Source: Leptospira fainei serovar Hurstbridge str. BUT 6
Lineage (GTDB): Bacteria > Spirochaetota > Leptospiria > Leptospirales > Leptospiraceae
Length of the DNA: 64,000 nucleotides
NCBI RefSeq assembly: GCF_000306235.2
Contig: NZ_AKWZ02000006.1
Coordinates: 1 to 64,000, forward strand
Direction: 5' to 3'
The position numbers were made by a program, and so were the translations under genes. Shown piece by piece: positions 50,640 through 62,962 of the stretch (position 1 is the stretch's first letter; each line of letters opens with the position of its first letter). The notes beneath the pieces were generated by a model. The model was not told the origin of the DNA and searched no databases. It worked only from the letters and a program-made list of their open reading frames with translations.

Positions 50640-52727
50640 TTAAACTTCGAGCGCGTCTCTACGAGAAAGATCGATTTTGCCGGTCTTATCTACGTTCAAA
50701 ACTCGGACCTTAATGATTTCGCCTTCGCGCACGACATCCTTAACCGAATTCACTCGTTTAGAATCCAATTTGGAAATATGGCAAAGACCTTCTTTACCCG
50801 GAAGAATCTCGACGAAAGCTCCGAAGTCGGTGATTCTCTTCACTTTTCCTTCGTAGATCTTCCCGACTTCAACTTCCGCAAAAAAGCCTTCGACCATTCC
50901 GGCCGCTTTTTCCGCAGATTCCATATTGGCCCCGGCAATCGTAACGCGACCATCGTCGTCGATATTGATATCCGCGCCTGAAGCTTCAATAATGGCACGT
51001 ATATTCTTGCCGCCCGGACCTATCAATTCGCCGATTCGATCTTTCGGAATATGCTTGATAATGATACGAGGAGCTTTTCTGGAAACGGTAGCCTCAGCCT
51101 TGGAAATATGTTTTTCCATAATATCCAAAATATGGAAGCGAGCCTTTTGGGCCTGACTAAAGACCGATTCGAGAACATCGAACGCAACGCCTGTGACTTT
51201 TAAGTCCATTTGGAAAGCGGTGATTCCTTTGCGCGTTCCGGCGATTTTACAATCCATATCGCCGAAATGATCTTCCAAGCCTGCGATATCCGAAAGGACC
51301 GCAAAGCGCCCCTTCTCGTCCGAGAAAAGTCCCATCGCAATTCCTGAAACGGAAGATCTGATTGGAACTCCTGCCGCCATCAATGCGAGGGAACCCGAAC
51401 AAACGGAAGCCATGGAAGAGGAACCGTTCGATTCTAAAATTTCCGAAACGACTCGGATTACGTAAGGAAAGTCATCCAACTTCGGCAAGACAAGCTTGAG
51501 CGCTCTTTCCGCCAAATTTCCATGCCCGATCTCTCTCCTTCCTGGACCTGAAGATCTTCTTACTTCACCGACCGAGAACGCCGGGAAATTGTAATGAAGC
51601 ATGAAGTTCTTTTCTTTCTGTCCTTCCAGCGTTTCGTAACGCTGATTGTCGGAAGCGGTTCCAAGTGTCACGGTTCCTAAAGATTGAGTCTGTCCGCGAG
51701 TAAACACGGCAGATCCGTGCACGCCCGGTAACGGACTCATCTCTACACCGATATTTCGGATCTCATCCAGTTTACGACCGTCAAAACGAACGCCTTCGTT
51801 TAAAACTTGTTCGCGAACGATCTCATACTCGAGTTCATGTAAGAAATTTTTAATATCTTTGATTTTTTCCGTTTCAGTAACGGTCGTTTTGAAGTATTCG
51901 ACGACTTCCTTATTAACGTTGGAAACTTCTTTCGAGCGGGATAATTTATCCGGAGTGCGGTTCGCCGCGGAAAGTTTATCGAATGCGTATTTGCGAACCT
52001 CAGTCAGTAAAGCTTCGTCTTTTTGTTTAAGCTTGACTTCTTTCTTGGCTACCGCCAATTCCTTGACCCAATTTTCCTGAAGTTCTACGAACTTCGCAAT
52101 ATGGGATTGTGCAAATTTCAAAGCGACCAACATTTCCTGATTGGAAAGTTCTTTCGCTTCGCCTTCGATCATTACGATATGAGTTTTCGTTCCGGCTACG
52201 ATCAAATCCAAATCGGAATTTACAATTTCCTTATTTGTAGGATTGATGATCAGCTCACCGTTGATTCTTCCTATACGTGCTCCCGCAATCGGACCGTTAA
52301 ACGGAATATTAGAAATAGAAAGAGCGGCAGACGCTGCATTCAAAGCGTGCCCTGCCGTCGAAACTTCGGTATCTGCAGACAACACTTGAACCAGAAGCTG
52401 AACTTCGCAAAAATATCCTTCCGGAAAGAGGGGACGGATCGGACGATCTATGATTCTAGAATTAAGTACTTCGTGCTCGTACGGTTTCGATTCCCGTTTA
52501 AAATATCCGCCGGGAAAGCGTCCAACGGAATAGATCTTTTCGGAATATTCGCAGGTTAAAGGGAAAAAGTCCTGACCTTCTTTCGGTTCATCGGCGGCAC
52601 ATACGGTGGCAAGGAGAACCAAATTTCCGGTTTTATAAACGACGGATCCATGAGCCTGTTTTGCCCAGTCTCCCGTTTCGAGAGTGATTGCATCCCGACC
52701 GAATTGGCCGGTAATAGATTTTGCCAT
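50640..52727 (-). CDS. pnp: polynucleotide phosphorylase
   Basis: A 3'-5' phosphorolytic exoribonuclease, a trimer of the RNA-decay machinery. Two RNase PH domains are seen (first: [33 protein letters not shown]; second: RTLGTVTLG-like [26 protein letters not shown] [29 protein letters not shown]). KH ([23 protein letters not shown]) and S1 ([26 protein letters not shown]) domains follow. Length 695 is standard. It lies ten bases after rpsO, the widespread bacterial order, where PNPase often controls its own message. Confidence 0.97.
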   Translation of the reverse strand: MAKSITGQFGRDAITLETGDWAKQAHGSVVYKTGNLVLLATVCAADEPKEGQDFFPLTCEYSEKIYSVGRFPGGYFKRESKPYEHEVLNSRIIDRPIRPLFPEGYFCEVQLLVQVLSADTEVSTAGHALNAASAALSISNIPFNGPIAGARIGRINGELIINPTNKEIVNSDLDLIVAGTKTHIVMIEGEAKELSNQEMLVALKFAQSHIAKFVELQENWVKELAVAKKEVKLKQKDEALLTEVRKYAFDKLSAANRTPDKLSRSKEVSNVNKEVVEYFKTTVTETEKIKDIKNFLHELEYEIVREQVLNEGVRFDGRKLDEIRNIGVEMSPLPGVHGSAVFTRGQTQSLGTVTLGTASDNQRYETLEGQKEKNFMLHYNFPAFSVGEVRRSSGPGRREIGHGNLAERALKLVLPKLDDFPYVIRVVSEILESNGSSSMASVCSGSLALMAAGVPIRSSVSGIAMGLFSDEKGRFAVLSDIAGLEDHFGDMDCKIAGTRKGITAFQMDLKVTGVAFDVLESVFSQAQKARFHILDIMEKHISKAEATVSRKAPRIIIKHIPKDRIGELIGPGGKNIRAIIEASGADINIDDDGRVTIAGANMESAEKAAGMVEGFFAEVEVGKIYEGKVKRITDFGAFVEILPGKEGLCHISKLDSKRVNSVKDVVREGEIIKVRVLNVDKTGKIDLSRRDALEV

Positions 52728-52737
52728 GAGACGGACC

Positions 52738-53004
52738 TTACTTACGTAGTCCGAGAGTTTCGATCAACTTCTTGTAACGATCTAGATCTTTGCGTTTTAG
52801 GTATTCCAATAATTTCTTACGTTTGCTTACGAGTTTAAGTAAACCCGTTTTTGAATGAAAATCTTTCTTGTGACCTTTAAAATGCTCGTTTAAACCCTTA
52901 ATGCGAGCGTCCAGAAGTGCAACTTGAACCTCGGTGGATCCAGTGTCTGCGTTTCCTTTTGCAAATGCGGATATAATTTGCTTCTTTGCTTCCGTAGTTA
53001 TCAT
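52738..53004 (-). CDS. rpsO: 30S ribosomal protein S15
   Basis: A primary binding protein of the 16S rRNA central domain. The 88-residue sequence has the standard S15 pattern: [52 protein letters not shown]. Located between truB and pnp. Confidence 0.97.
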   Translation of the reverse strand: MITTEAKKQIISAFAKGNADTGSTEVQVALLDARIKGLNEHFKGHKKDFHSKTGLLKLVSKRKKLLEYLKRKDLDRYKKLIETLGLRK

Positions 53005-53056
53005 AGCTTTGAGTGTACCTGTGCCAATTTTCGGGGGCTAGGGCATGGCGTCCAAG

Positions 53057-53983
53057 CTAATTTTTAGGGAAGACCTTTAAATATTTATAGGTTAAACTCC
53101 CAGGCAAGCCATCCCGCTTACACCAAGCCAAAATTTCCCCTTCCGGAGAAGTCAGCAGAAACTCCTGAGCGGGGATCCATTCCAATTTGATCTTCTTGCC
53201 GTGAAAAACGTCTCTTACTTCGGTTCCGGGAATTTCTAATGTCGGGATATCTAAAATTTCTTCAGGAGGGTGGATTTTTGCGGTTTTCGATTCTAAGCAA
53301 ACAAAACTATCGGCTTGCTCCAACGCCAATTTGCCTACCTTCGTACGAATCAAAGACTTAAGGCTCATCGGAAGCCCGCAAGCCTCTCCGATATCCATAA
53401 CAAGCTTTCGGATGTAAGTGCCGCCCGACACTTTCGTTCGGATCGTCAGTCCAGTTTCTTCAAAATTCCGAACTTCAAATTCGTAAATTTTAATCTTTCG
53501 AACGCTTGGCGGAACTTCGACACCCTCTCGAAACAACTGTGCTCGTCTTTTTCCACCGACTTTCAAGGCGGAAATTTCCGGCGCGGTTTGTTCTTCCCAT
53601 TCAGGAACACTCCGCAACACAGCATCTAATTTAGAACGATTTTCAATGAGCCATGTTTTGGTCTTCTCGATTTCCCAATCTTCCAAAACCAAACCTTCCC
53701 GGTCTCCGGAATCGGTGGAGAATCCGAACTGAACTTCAGCGACGTATTCCTTTTCTTTGGTTAAGAACAAAGAAGAGAAGCTCGTGGAAGAACCGATGGG
53801 AAGAAGCATCAAACCGGAAGCAGCCTTATCCAGCGTACCGGTATGCCCTACCTTCCGGAGTCCGAGAGACTTCTTTGCCTTTAGGACCAAGTCGGAGGAA
53901 GTCATTCCTACAGGCTTATCCAGAAGTAAGAATCCAATTTCAGTTCGGGTTTGTGGGTTTTCTCGTAAGTCGAAGGGATTCAT
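53057..53983 (-). CDS. truB: tRNA pseudouridine-55 synthase TruB
   Basis: It makes pseudouridine 55 in the T loop of tRNAs. Seen: GFLLLDKPVGMTSSDLVLKAKKSLG, then KVGHTGTLDKAASGLMLLPIG with the catalytic Asp (about 46), YVAEVQFGFSTDSGDREG, and GGTYIRKLVMDIGEACG. The 308-residue length is normal. Its first 44 bp overlap the end of rbfA, an unusually long overlap; a later start would lose conserved sequence, so the overlap seems genuine. Confidence 0.95.
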   Translation of the reverse strand: MNPFDLRENPQTRTEIGFLLLDKPVGMTSSDLVLKAKKSLGLRKVGHTGTLDKAASGLMLLPIGSSTSFSSLFLTKEKEYVAEVQFGFSTDSGDREGLVLEDWEIEKTKTWLIENRSKLDAVLRSVPEWEEQTAPEISALKVGGKRRAQLFREGVEVPPSVRKIKIYEFEVRNFEETGLTIRTKVSGGTYIRKLVMDIGEACGLPMSLKSLIRTKVGKLALEQADSFVCLESKTAKIHPPEEILDIPTLEIPGTEVRDVFHGKKIKLEWIPAQEFLLTSPEGEILAWCKRDGLPGSLTYKYLKVFPKN

Positions 53984-54293
53984 CTAAGCCTTGGATGTAT
54001 TCGTCATCCCAGACAAAGGAAATCTTCGGAGTCATTCGAAGATTCAACTTTGTCGATAAAGTCGCAGCAAATTTTCCTGCGGCGCTATTTAATCCCGCCA
54101 ACAGTTTTTCCTTCTTTTTATCCGTCACAATAGCGGTAACGTACACTCTTAAGAATCTAGCGTCGTCGGATAACTCCGATCGATGAACGGAAACCATATG
54201 CACCCTAGGATCCTTCACCTTTCCGGTAAGGATCATCATGGCGACGGTTCTCACCGTCTCCACTTCGATCTTCCTCTTACGGATCGGGTTCAA
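53940..54293 (-). CDS. rbfA: ribosome-binding factor A
   Basis: RbfA binds the 30S subunit during late 16S rRNA maturation and in cold. The KH-like fold is seen as VRTVAMMILTGKVKDPRV, VHRSELSDDARFLRVYVTAI, and LNLRMTPKISFVWDDEYIQGLDESLRL. The start is TTG with AGAGGA a suitable distance upstream; 117 residues. It lies ten bases after infB. Confidence 0.92.
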   Translation of the reverse strand: MNPIRKRKIEVETVRTVAMMILTGKVKDPRVHMVSVHRSELSDDARFLRVYVTAIVTDKKKEKLLAGLNSAAGKFAATLSTKLNLRMTPKISFVWDDEYIQGLDESLRLTRKPTNPN

Positions 54294-54303
54294 AATCGTC
54301 CTC

Positions 54304-57021
<2,718 letters not shown>

Positions 57022-57090
57022 ATAATTTCCTGGTCTTGTGAAGGCGGGTTCCTTCCGGTTTTCCACCCGATGCTCGGGTGATCGAAGAGA

Positions 57091-58452
57091 TTAACCCTCT
57101 TCCACCCACTCCACTGATTCAGCCAAAATTTTGAGAATTTGCGTCGCGGTTGTCGGGCCGATTCCTGGGAGTTTGGCCAAATCATCCTGACTGATCTCGA
57201 TCAAGGTTTCTACGTCGTTGATACCGGCGCTCCGCAAAAGACCGATTAGGCGAGCAGAAAGACCAGGTAGATCTTCCAGGGGAGTCGCGCCGTCGTCTTC
57301 CTCCTCTTCGGTAGGAGGACTAAATAATTTCTCAAGTCTCTCCCGCGCTTCCGGGGAGGAAAATTCTTCGTTATACTGTGCAATTGTTTTGATATCGATC
57401 CGGAAACCCGTCAGTTGAGAAGCTAACTTTACGTTAGAACCGTTAATTCCGATTGCAAGAGATAGTTGTTCTTCCGGAACAATCACCATCGCCTCTCTTC
57501 CCTGCGTGTCCACTTTTACGTCGAATGGTTTTGCTGGAGAAATCGCGTTTGCAATAAACTCGGTCGGGTCGCTGGAATATTGGACGATATCAATTCGCTC
57601 ATTTCCGAGCTCGCGTACGATGGATTGAATTCGGACACCTTTCATCCCAACGCAGGCTCCAACGGGGTCGATATCTCCCCGAGTTGCATGCACGACCACC
57701 TTTGTTCGTATGGAAGGTTGCCTTGCAACGTTGACGATCTCGACGAGGCCGTCGTAAATCTCGGGAATTTCCATTTCAAATAATTTCTTAACAAAATCTG
57801 CGGAAGCTCTAGAAAGAGTGATGACAGGAATCGGTTCCCGAGGCCTTAACTCCACCCTCTGAATAATCGCTTTTAAACGATCTCCGCTGTGGTACTTTTC
57901 TCCGGGATTCTGCTCCCGTTTAGGCATGATACCTTCCACTTTTCCCAAATCGATAGACATAGCGTCTTTCTTCCAACGTTGAAAATAACCGTGGGTCAGT
58001 TCTCCCTCTTTTGCTTTATATTCTTCATATAAAAGCTCTTTCTCCATATCTCGGAGACGCTGGAAAACCATCTGCTTTGCCTGACTGGAGATGATTCTGG
58101 ACAACTCCATCGGCTTTTCTTTAAATTCTAATATTTCGCCGATTTCCGCTTCCGGATGAGTTACTTTCGCATCTGAGAGAGAAATTTCCAAACCGTCTTT
58201 GGGCTCTTCATCGACTACCTTTCTAGGAACTATAATGACAACGTTATCGCCTTCGTTATTCGAAGCGAATTCCACTTTAATCGGGTTTTCCGTATCATCC
58301 AAACCGTCGAGTCCGGACTTTTTCTTATAGGCCGTAATTAAAGAGTCCCGTATGACTCCCATAACCGCTTCCCGGTCCAGGGATTTATCGGCGCAAAATT
58401 GTTGAATTGCTTCCAACAGATTGCCTTCGGCTTCTTTCTTCTTTACTGCCAT
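57091..58452 (-). CDS. nusA: transcription termination/antitermination protein NusA
   Basis: NusA binds RNA polymerase and RNA to control pausing, termination and antitermination. N-terminal RNAP-binding domain, S1 domain (around ELTHGYFQRWKKDAMSIDLGKVEG), two KH domains (GDIDPVGACVGMKGVRIQSIVRELGNERIDIV and LSLAIGINGSNVKLASQLTGFRIDI), then a C-terminal helix-hairpin-helix segment (LEDLPGLSARLIGLLRSAGINDVETL and LAKLPGIGPTTATQILKIL). I take the ATG at 58452; a TTG at 58458 overlaps the rimP stop codon. Length 453. Confidence 0.96.
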   Translation of the reverse strand: MAVKKKEAEGNLLEAIQQFCADKSLDREAVMGVIRDSLITAYKKKSGLDGLDDTENPIKVEFASNNEGDNVVIIVPRKVVDEEPKDGLEISLSDAKVTHPEAEIGEILEFKEKPMELSRIISSQAKQMVFQRLRDMEKELLYEEYKAKEGELTHGYFQRWKKDAMSIDLGKVEGIMPKREQNPGEKYHSGDRLKAIIQRVELRPREPIPVITLSRASADFVKKLFEMEIPEIYDGLVEIVNVARQPSIRTKVVVHATRGDIDPVGACVGMKGVRIQSIVRELGNERIDIVQYSSDPTEFIANAISPAKPFDVKVDTQGREAMVIVPEEQLSLAIGINGSNVKLASQLTGFRIDIKTIAQYNEEFSSPEARERLEKLFSPPTEEEEDDGATPLEDLPGLSARLIGLLRSAGINDVETLIEISQDDLAKLPGIGPTTATQILKILAESVEWVEEG

Positions 58453-58454
58453 AA

Positions 58455-58946
<492 letters not shown>

Positions 58947-59246
58947 GTGCCGGCCTTACAGAGAGTCTCTGAACCGCCTCTCTCGCCTGTGAGAGCGAGA
59001 TGTTCCCATCAAAGTCGACATTTTCATGTCAAACTTAGACTTGTTACTACCCATACTATGGGGTGGTTCCCGATATCCTTTCAAATTATTTGGGACAAGC
59101 CCTAGTGTAAAGTAAAAAATCCACCGTATCCGAGGACTCAGTTTCTTGGATCGGTCGAAATTGCTTGTTTTCTGATGGAATACTCGAGATGGTACCGTTT
59201 ACGTCCGAATCGGCGGAACCTCCGCCCATCGGATTCATTTCGAATT
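58947..59246. other. 300-bp divergent intergenic region with palindromes
   Basis: It must hold the rimP-operon promoter and that of the plus-strand lipoprotein gene. A perfect 13-bp palindrome CAGAGA-G-TCTCTG lies at 58959-58971 close to the rimP start, followed by CTCTC/GAGAG at 58980-58995. A GACAT-TTTC-ATGTC hairpin lies at 59017-59030. A TTGACA (minus strand, 59033-59028) has no good -10 partner at the right distance, so I place no promoter. Confidence 0.4.
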
Positions 59247-60407
59247 ATGCATCCATTTAAACCCAGTAAAAACGAAAAAACAATCTTCCGTTTCCCTTTA
59301 ATTTTCCTCATCGTAACCGGGGCGCTTCATTTCGCCTGCTCTAAATTCAGAGTAGATGATTACAACCCGTATCTTTACGGAAGAGTAAAGTTAGGAAAGG
59401 ATATAAAAGAGCTTCAAGTTAGCATCGTCAATAGGGTTCCGACAAACGTGCCGAACCAAATTGCGATTGCGTCAGGCTTGATGTATATCCCCGATTTCGA
59501 ACAATCCCTCGTAAAAGCATTCACTACGGAGGGCGAACTCAAGTTCGTAATCGGAAATCCGAAAGAAAAGACCTTGGATAAGGCGAAAATTTACAACGTC
59601 AAACTCGGTCGAATCGGCCTTGTTTCGGTTTCCAGAAACGAGGATGTCTTTATTCAATCCCGAATTTCGAAAGACGACGTAAGACAGGACAAGACTCCCG
59701 AAAATATTTTTGCTAAGAAATCAGGAGAATTTCGAACGGATGCGGAAGAAGCTTTACCTTCGGTTATTCTTAAAGTCAGTGATTCCGGAAAATTAGTTCA
59801 GACGATTTACGCGGACGGAGTCGGAGGATCCACCCCCTTCGGCTATGTGGAACGAATAGAGGCAGGTCGCAACGATCTACTTTTCGTATTTCATCGTTCC
59901 AACGGAGAGATGCGTTTGAGCGTATTCGACGAGGCGGGAAAAATCAAACAAAGATTGGATTCCAATGATTTCAAGGATATCGTAAATTCAGTATCGGACG
60001 GGAACACTTGGTATATCGATACGATCCTTCCTCATTCGGAAGGAGAATATGCCTTGGCCGCTTTCAGTTTTTACGAAGCGAAGTCCGGACGATTTAAATC
60101 GCGTAAAATTTATCGTTACGATTGGGATGGCAAGCGAGTCACTCCGATTAAAGAAATACAAGACCCTTCCGAAACCCTGTTCTGGGTATTGAACGACGAT
60201 AATTTTTTCATTTGGGAAACCGAAGCCGAGGAAGGAAACTCCATCCGTCTTCAAGTTCACGACGACGACGGCAATCACGTAAACAATATACGTCTCAACT
60301 ATCCGCCTCCACGAGGTCTCTGGAGAGAAACTTGGATGGATGCCAACGACGAAATCTATTCCGTAAGAATCCGCTCGGGCTATCTCGAAGTGCATAAATG
60401 GAAATGA
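59247..60407 (+). CDS. putative lipoprotein with propeller-like repeats, unknown function
   Basis: The ATG at 59247 gives a signal segment ending LHFAC (Cys at residue 31), a relaxed spirochaetal lipobox; an ATG at 59175 would add 24 Arg-rich residues. The mature 355 residues contain alternating beta-strand blocks with Gly/Asp turns (MYIPDFEQSLVKAF, VSVSRNEDVFIQSR, LFVFHRSNGEMRLSVFDEAGKI, YSVRIRSGYLEVHKW), which suggests a beta-propeller. No catalytic motif is seen. It lies six bases before the NAD(P)HX repair gene. A lipid-anchored periplasmic or outer-membrane protein is likely. Confidence 0.75.
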   Translation: MHPFKPSKNEKTIFRFPLIFLIVTGALHFACSKFRVDDYNPYLYGRVKLGKDIKELQVSIVNRVPTNVPNQIAIASGLMYIPDFEQSLVKAFTTEGELKFVIGNPKEKTLDKAKIYNVKLGRIGLVSVSRNEDVFIQSRISKDDVRQDKTPENIFAKKSGEFRTDAEEALPSVILKVSDSGKLVQTIYADGVGGSTPFGYVERIEAGRNDLLFVFHRSNGEMRLSVFDEAGKIKQRLDSNDFKDIVNSVSDGNTWYIDTILPHSEGEYALAAFSFYEAKSGRFKSRKIYRYDWDGKRVTPIKEIQDPSETLFWVLNDDNFFIWETEAEEGNSIRLQVHDDDGNHVNNIRLNYPPPRGLWRETWMDANDEIYSVRIRSGYLEVHKWK

Positions 60408-60413
60408 ATTAAA

Positions 60414-61868
60414 GTGAGAAGCGAAACTCTTTTTACCGACGAGGAAAGTGTAGAATTAGATAAACTATCTATCACAGAAAGAGGAACATCCCCTCAATTG
60501 TTGATGGGCTTTGCCGCCGTTTCCATTTTTCAAACCTGGAAAACCAAATTCAAAAAAAAAGGAGGCGCGCTTTTCCTTTGCGGGTCCGGAAATAACGGCG
60601 GAGACGGTTTCGCGCTGGCTCATTTTCTTTCGGCGGAAGGAATTCCTTGTCGTGTCTTCTACAAAGACGGAAAACTTTCCGAAGAGACTTTATTTTATAA
60701 AAATCTGTGCGGGAGCTCCGGCGCCGAATTATATCCTCTCCAAGAATTTCATTCTCAATCCTGGAATCATAATGAGATCGTAGTAGATGCCCTAGTTGGA
60801 ACCGGATTTCGGCCGCCGCTCTCCGAGGAACTCAAACGCATTGCTTCTGAACTAAAAATACTCAAGGAAAAATTCGGCTCGGATTGCTTCGTCCTTAGCA
60901 TCGATGCTCTCTCCGGATTTCATCCTGACGGTCCTCCTCCATTTCCGATCGATGGACTGGCGGAAATCGGATCTCCTAAACTGGTGAATCTATTCCATTC
61001 TGAAATCGAAGTGGAAAAAACTTTTCATCCGATCGGATTTCTTCGCCATAAATTTTCCAGCCGGCAAAGAGTGTTGATTAAGGCCAATAGAAAAGAATTA
61101 AAGAAACGGATGCAGCGAGGATACAACTCCCATAAATATTCGAACGGTTCGGCCGTGTTTCTAGGCGGTTCGGACGGGATGACGGGAGCGATTCTATCCT
61201 CCGTCCTTTCGTTTCACGAAATGGGCGGAGGTATCTCTCTCGTTTTAACGCCGTCCGTAAATACGATACAAAAAGTACTTAAGAAGGATTCGTCGCTAAT
61301 GGTAAAACTGTTTGCTTCCGATCAAAATCCTTTTTTGGGAAGTTTTGCCGGAAAGGCGAAAGCGTTCGCGCTCGGCCCTGGGCTTTCTCCGGAAAACTGC
61401 CCGACTTCCCTTCTTCCGGAAGGAGTTCCCGTCATTTTGGATGCAGGGGCAATTTTGCCTTATTCGGTTACTAAGTTGGGTCCGAATGTGCTACTCACTC
61501 CGCATGTCGGAGAATGGTCCAGGGTTACGGGAAAAACGTATACCGGTTTTCTGGACGCCTGGCAGGATGCAAAGGAATGGTCGATAGAAAGAAATTGCTT
61601 TATTCTTTTAAAAGGGAGCATTTCGGTTTTATGCACTCCGAAGGAAGGTTCATTCTTTTGGCCTTACCAGGAACCGAAACTTGCAGTGATGGGAACTGGC
61701 GATGTTTTGGTAGGAATGCTTGCTTTCTTTCTTTCGAGAGGTCATGATATGGTGGAAGCGGTTCGTTTAGCCCTTAGCCTTTTTGTTTCCGCCGCAGAAA
61801 TATCGGAAGGCTATCCGAGCGCCGGAAGAATTCGCAAAAACATTCGCAAGGTAATATCCCATGGGTAA
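60414..61868 (+). CDS. nnr: bifunctional NAD(P)H-hydrate epimerase / ADP-dependent dehydratase
   Basis: It repairs hydrated NADH and NADPH. The N-terminal epimerase (YjeF_N, about 1-215) shows GSGNNGGDGFALAHFL and VVDALVGTGFRPPL. The C-terminal kinase-like dehydratase (about 230-484) shows VFLGGSDGMTGAIL, LGPGLSPEN, LTPHVGEWSRVTG, and PKLAVMGTGDVLVGMLAFFLSRG with the catalytic GTGD. The start is GTG at 60414. It overlaps the next gene by 8 bp. Confidence 0.93.
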   Translation: MRSETLFTDEESVELDKLSITERGTSPQLLMGFAAVSIFQTWKTKFKKKGGALFLCGSGNNGGDGFALAHFLSAEGIPCRVFYKDGKLSEETLFYKNLCGSSGAELYPLQEFHSQSWNHNEIVVDALVGTGFRPPLSEELKRIASELKILKEKFGSDCFVLSIDALSGFHPDGPPPFPIDGLAEIGSPKLVNLFHSEIEVEKTFHPIGFLRHKFSSRQRVLIKANRKELKKRMQRGYNSHKYSNGSAVFLGGSDGMTGAILSSVLSFHEMGGGISLVLTPSVNTIQKVLKKDSSLMVKLFASDQNPFLGSFAGKAKAFALGPGLSPENCPTSLLPEGVPVILDAGAILPYSVTKLGPNVLLTPHVGEWSRVTGKTYTGFLDAWQDAKEWSIERNCFILLKGSISVLCTPKEGSFFWPYQEPKLAVMGTGDVLVGMLAFFLSRGHDMVEAVRLALSLFVSAAEISEGYPSAGRIRKNIRKVISHG

Positions 61869-62457
61869 AGGTTATCACTCTCGTTCTCCGGAAGAATTTA
61901 GAGAATTCTTAAAGCAAATCCAAACCATGGGAAAAGAGAAATCCCGCACAAAGTTAATTTTGCTATTCGATCTTATTCTACTCTTATTTATTTTCGCAGT
62001 CGTTGCAAGAATCGTAAACCCGTTAGCGTTCACCGGAAAAAAAGAATCGAATCAAATAACCGTATCGGGAGTACAACTGCGAGTCTCCGAGAGTCGCGAC
62101 GGAGAACGTCAGCTTCCGGTTTTCTTCCTATTTATGACTAACTCGAGTTCCGTCGATGTAAAGTATCCGAGCGCGGGTATGAAAATAACGGCCAAGATCA
62201 CTACGAATACAGGTTTATCCTGCCTTCAGGAAGAATGGCAAATCCCTTCTCGAACTATTGCGGTCGGAAAGACCGAATTCTTTCGCTATGAACCGAATCG
62301 AGATCGGGTGAACGAACTACCCGAAGAGTGCAAAGTTATAAAACCGAATTTCTGGACGAATATCACTCGCCATTTCAAAACCGCGGTGGAGCGAAACTTC
62401 GAACTGGAAATACTCGATCAGACATCCGTAATGCAGTTGAATATCGAAAAAATATGA
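61861..62457 (+). CDS. single-span membrane protein, unknown
   Basis: A 198-residue protein with a charged N-terminal 30 residues, one membrane helix (KLILLFDLILLLFIFAVVARIV, about 31-52) and a C-terminal domain of about 140 residues that appears mostly beta (ITVSGVQLRVSESRD, LPVFFLFMTNSSSVDVKYPSAGMKI). The domain has two Cys (SCLQEE, EECK) that could pair outside the membrane. No family recognised. It overlaps nnr by 8 bp and is followed 7 bp later by another small gene, so the three share a message. Confidence 0.75.
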   Translation: MGKGYHSRSPEEFREFLKQIQTMGKEKSRTKLILLFDLILLLFIFAVVARIVNPLAFTGKKESNQITVSGVQLRVSESRDGERQLPVFFLFMTNSSSVDVKYPSAGMKITAKITTNTGLSCLQEEWQIPSRTIAVGKTEFFRYEPNRDRVNELPEECKVIKPNFWTNITRHFKTAVERNFELEILDQTSVMQLNIEKI

Positions 62458-62464
62458 GGCCATC

Positions 62465-62701
62465 ATGAGCGAAGCGATCAACACATTGAACCAAATCACC
62501 TCGATTGTAGACGAAAAAGCCACGATCTTCCGGACAGAATGGAGTAAAATGCCGAAAGTTCGCGCCGTAACAGAACGCAAATTAATCCTGGATTTAATAG
62601 AGACCGCCTTACAAGCGGCAGCCACAATCCACCCTGCACCCGTTGATCTTGTCCGAGATCTGAAACGACTTTCCGAAGAATTAAAGCGATTACCGGTTTA
62701 A
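62465..62701 (+). CDS. small helical protein (78 aa), unknown
   Basis: A short soluble protein with a GAGG ribosome site. It appears entirely helical (TLNQITSIVDEKATIFRTEW and RKLILDLIETALQAAATIH). No Cys, no signal. It ends the plus-strand operon that starts with the lipoprotein gene. No domain recognised. Confidence 0.7.
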   Translation: MSEAINTLNQITSIVDEKATIFRTEWSKMPKVRAVTERKLILDLIETALQAAATIHPAPVDLVRDLKRLSEELKRLPV

Positions 62702-62739
62702 GCGACGAGCGGCGGAGGTTGGTGTTGATCTTGAAAAAT

Positions 62740-62851
62740 CCCCACCCCTCCTGGGCGGGGGCCGGATCGGCGGATTCCCGAAGTGGTAGGTATCAGAGTT
62801 TGGATTTTTGGAGAAAGTCTTTTATAATTTTTTTTCTGCTGGAGCTCCAAC
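62740..62851 (+). repeat. dispersed intergenic repeat, copy D
   Basis: It begins CCCCACCC-CTCCT-GGGCGGGGGCCGGATCGG and ends GGAGCTCCAAC. The ends match copies B and C. Located after the small helical protein gene, it could also serve as an mRNA 3' end. The rest of the 261-bp gap to the next gene has no feature I can name. Confidence 0.8.
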
Positions 62852-62962
62852 ATAGATTGGCCGGAATTTTTTCTTGACAATCGTCCATTTTGCGATTTCG
62901 GTCCGCATCTTCATCCGAAGGCCGCGCTCGAGAAATTTAAGACGATCGAAATGATTTGAATT

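Noticed and set aside
59028..59033. TTGACA on the minus strand as rimP promoter
   Set aside because: The expected -10 positions read GATGGG or TGATGG, too far from TATAAT.
62874..62879. TTGACA as a promoter -35 box on the plus strand
   Set aside because: No good -10 box at 16-18 bases and no plus-strand gene downstream before the window edge.
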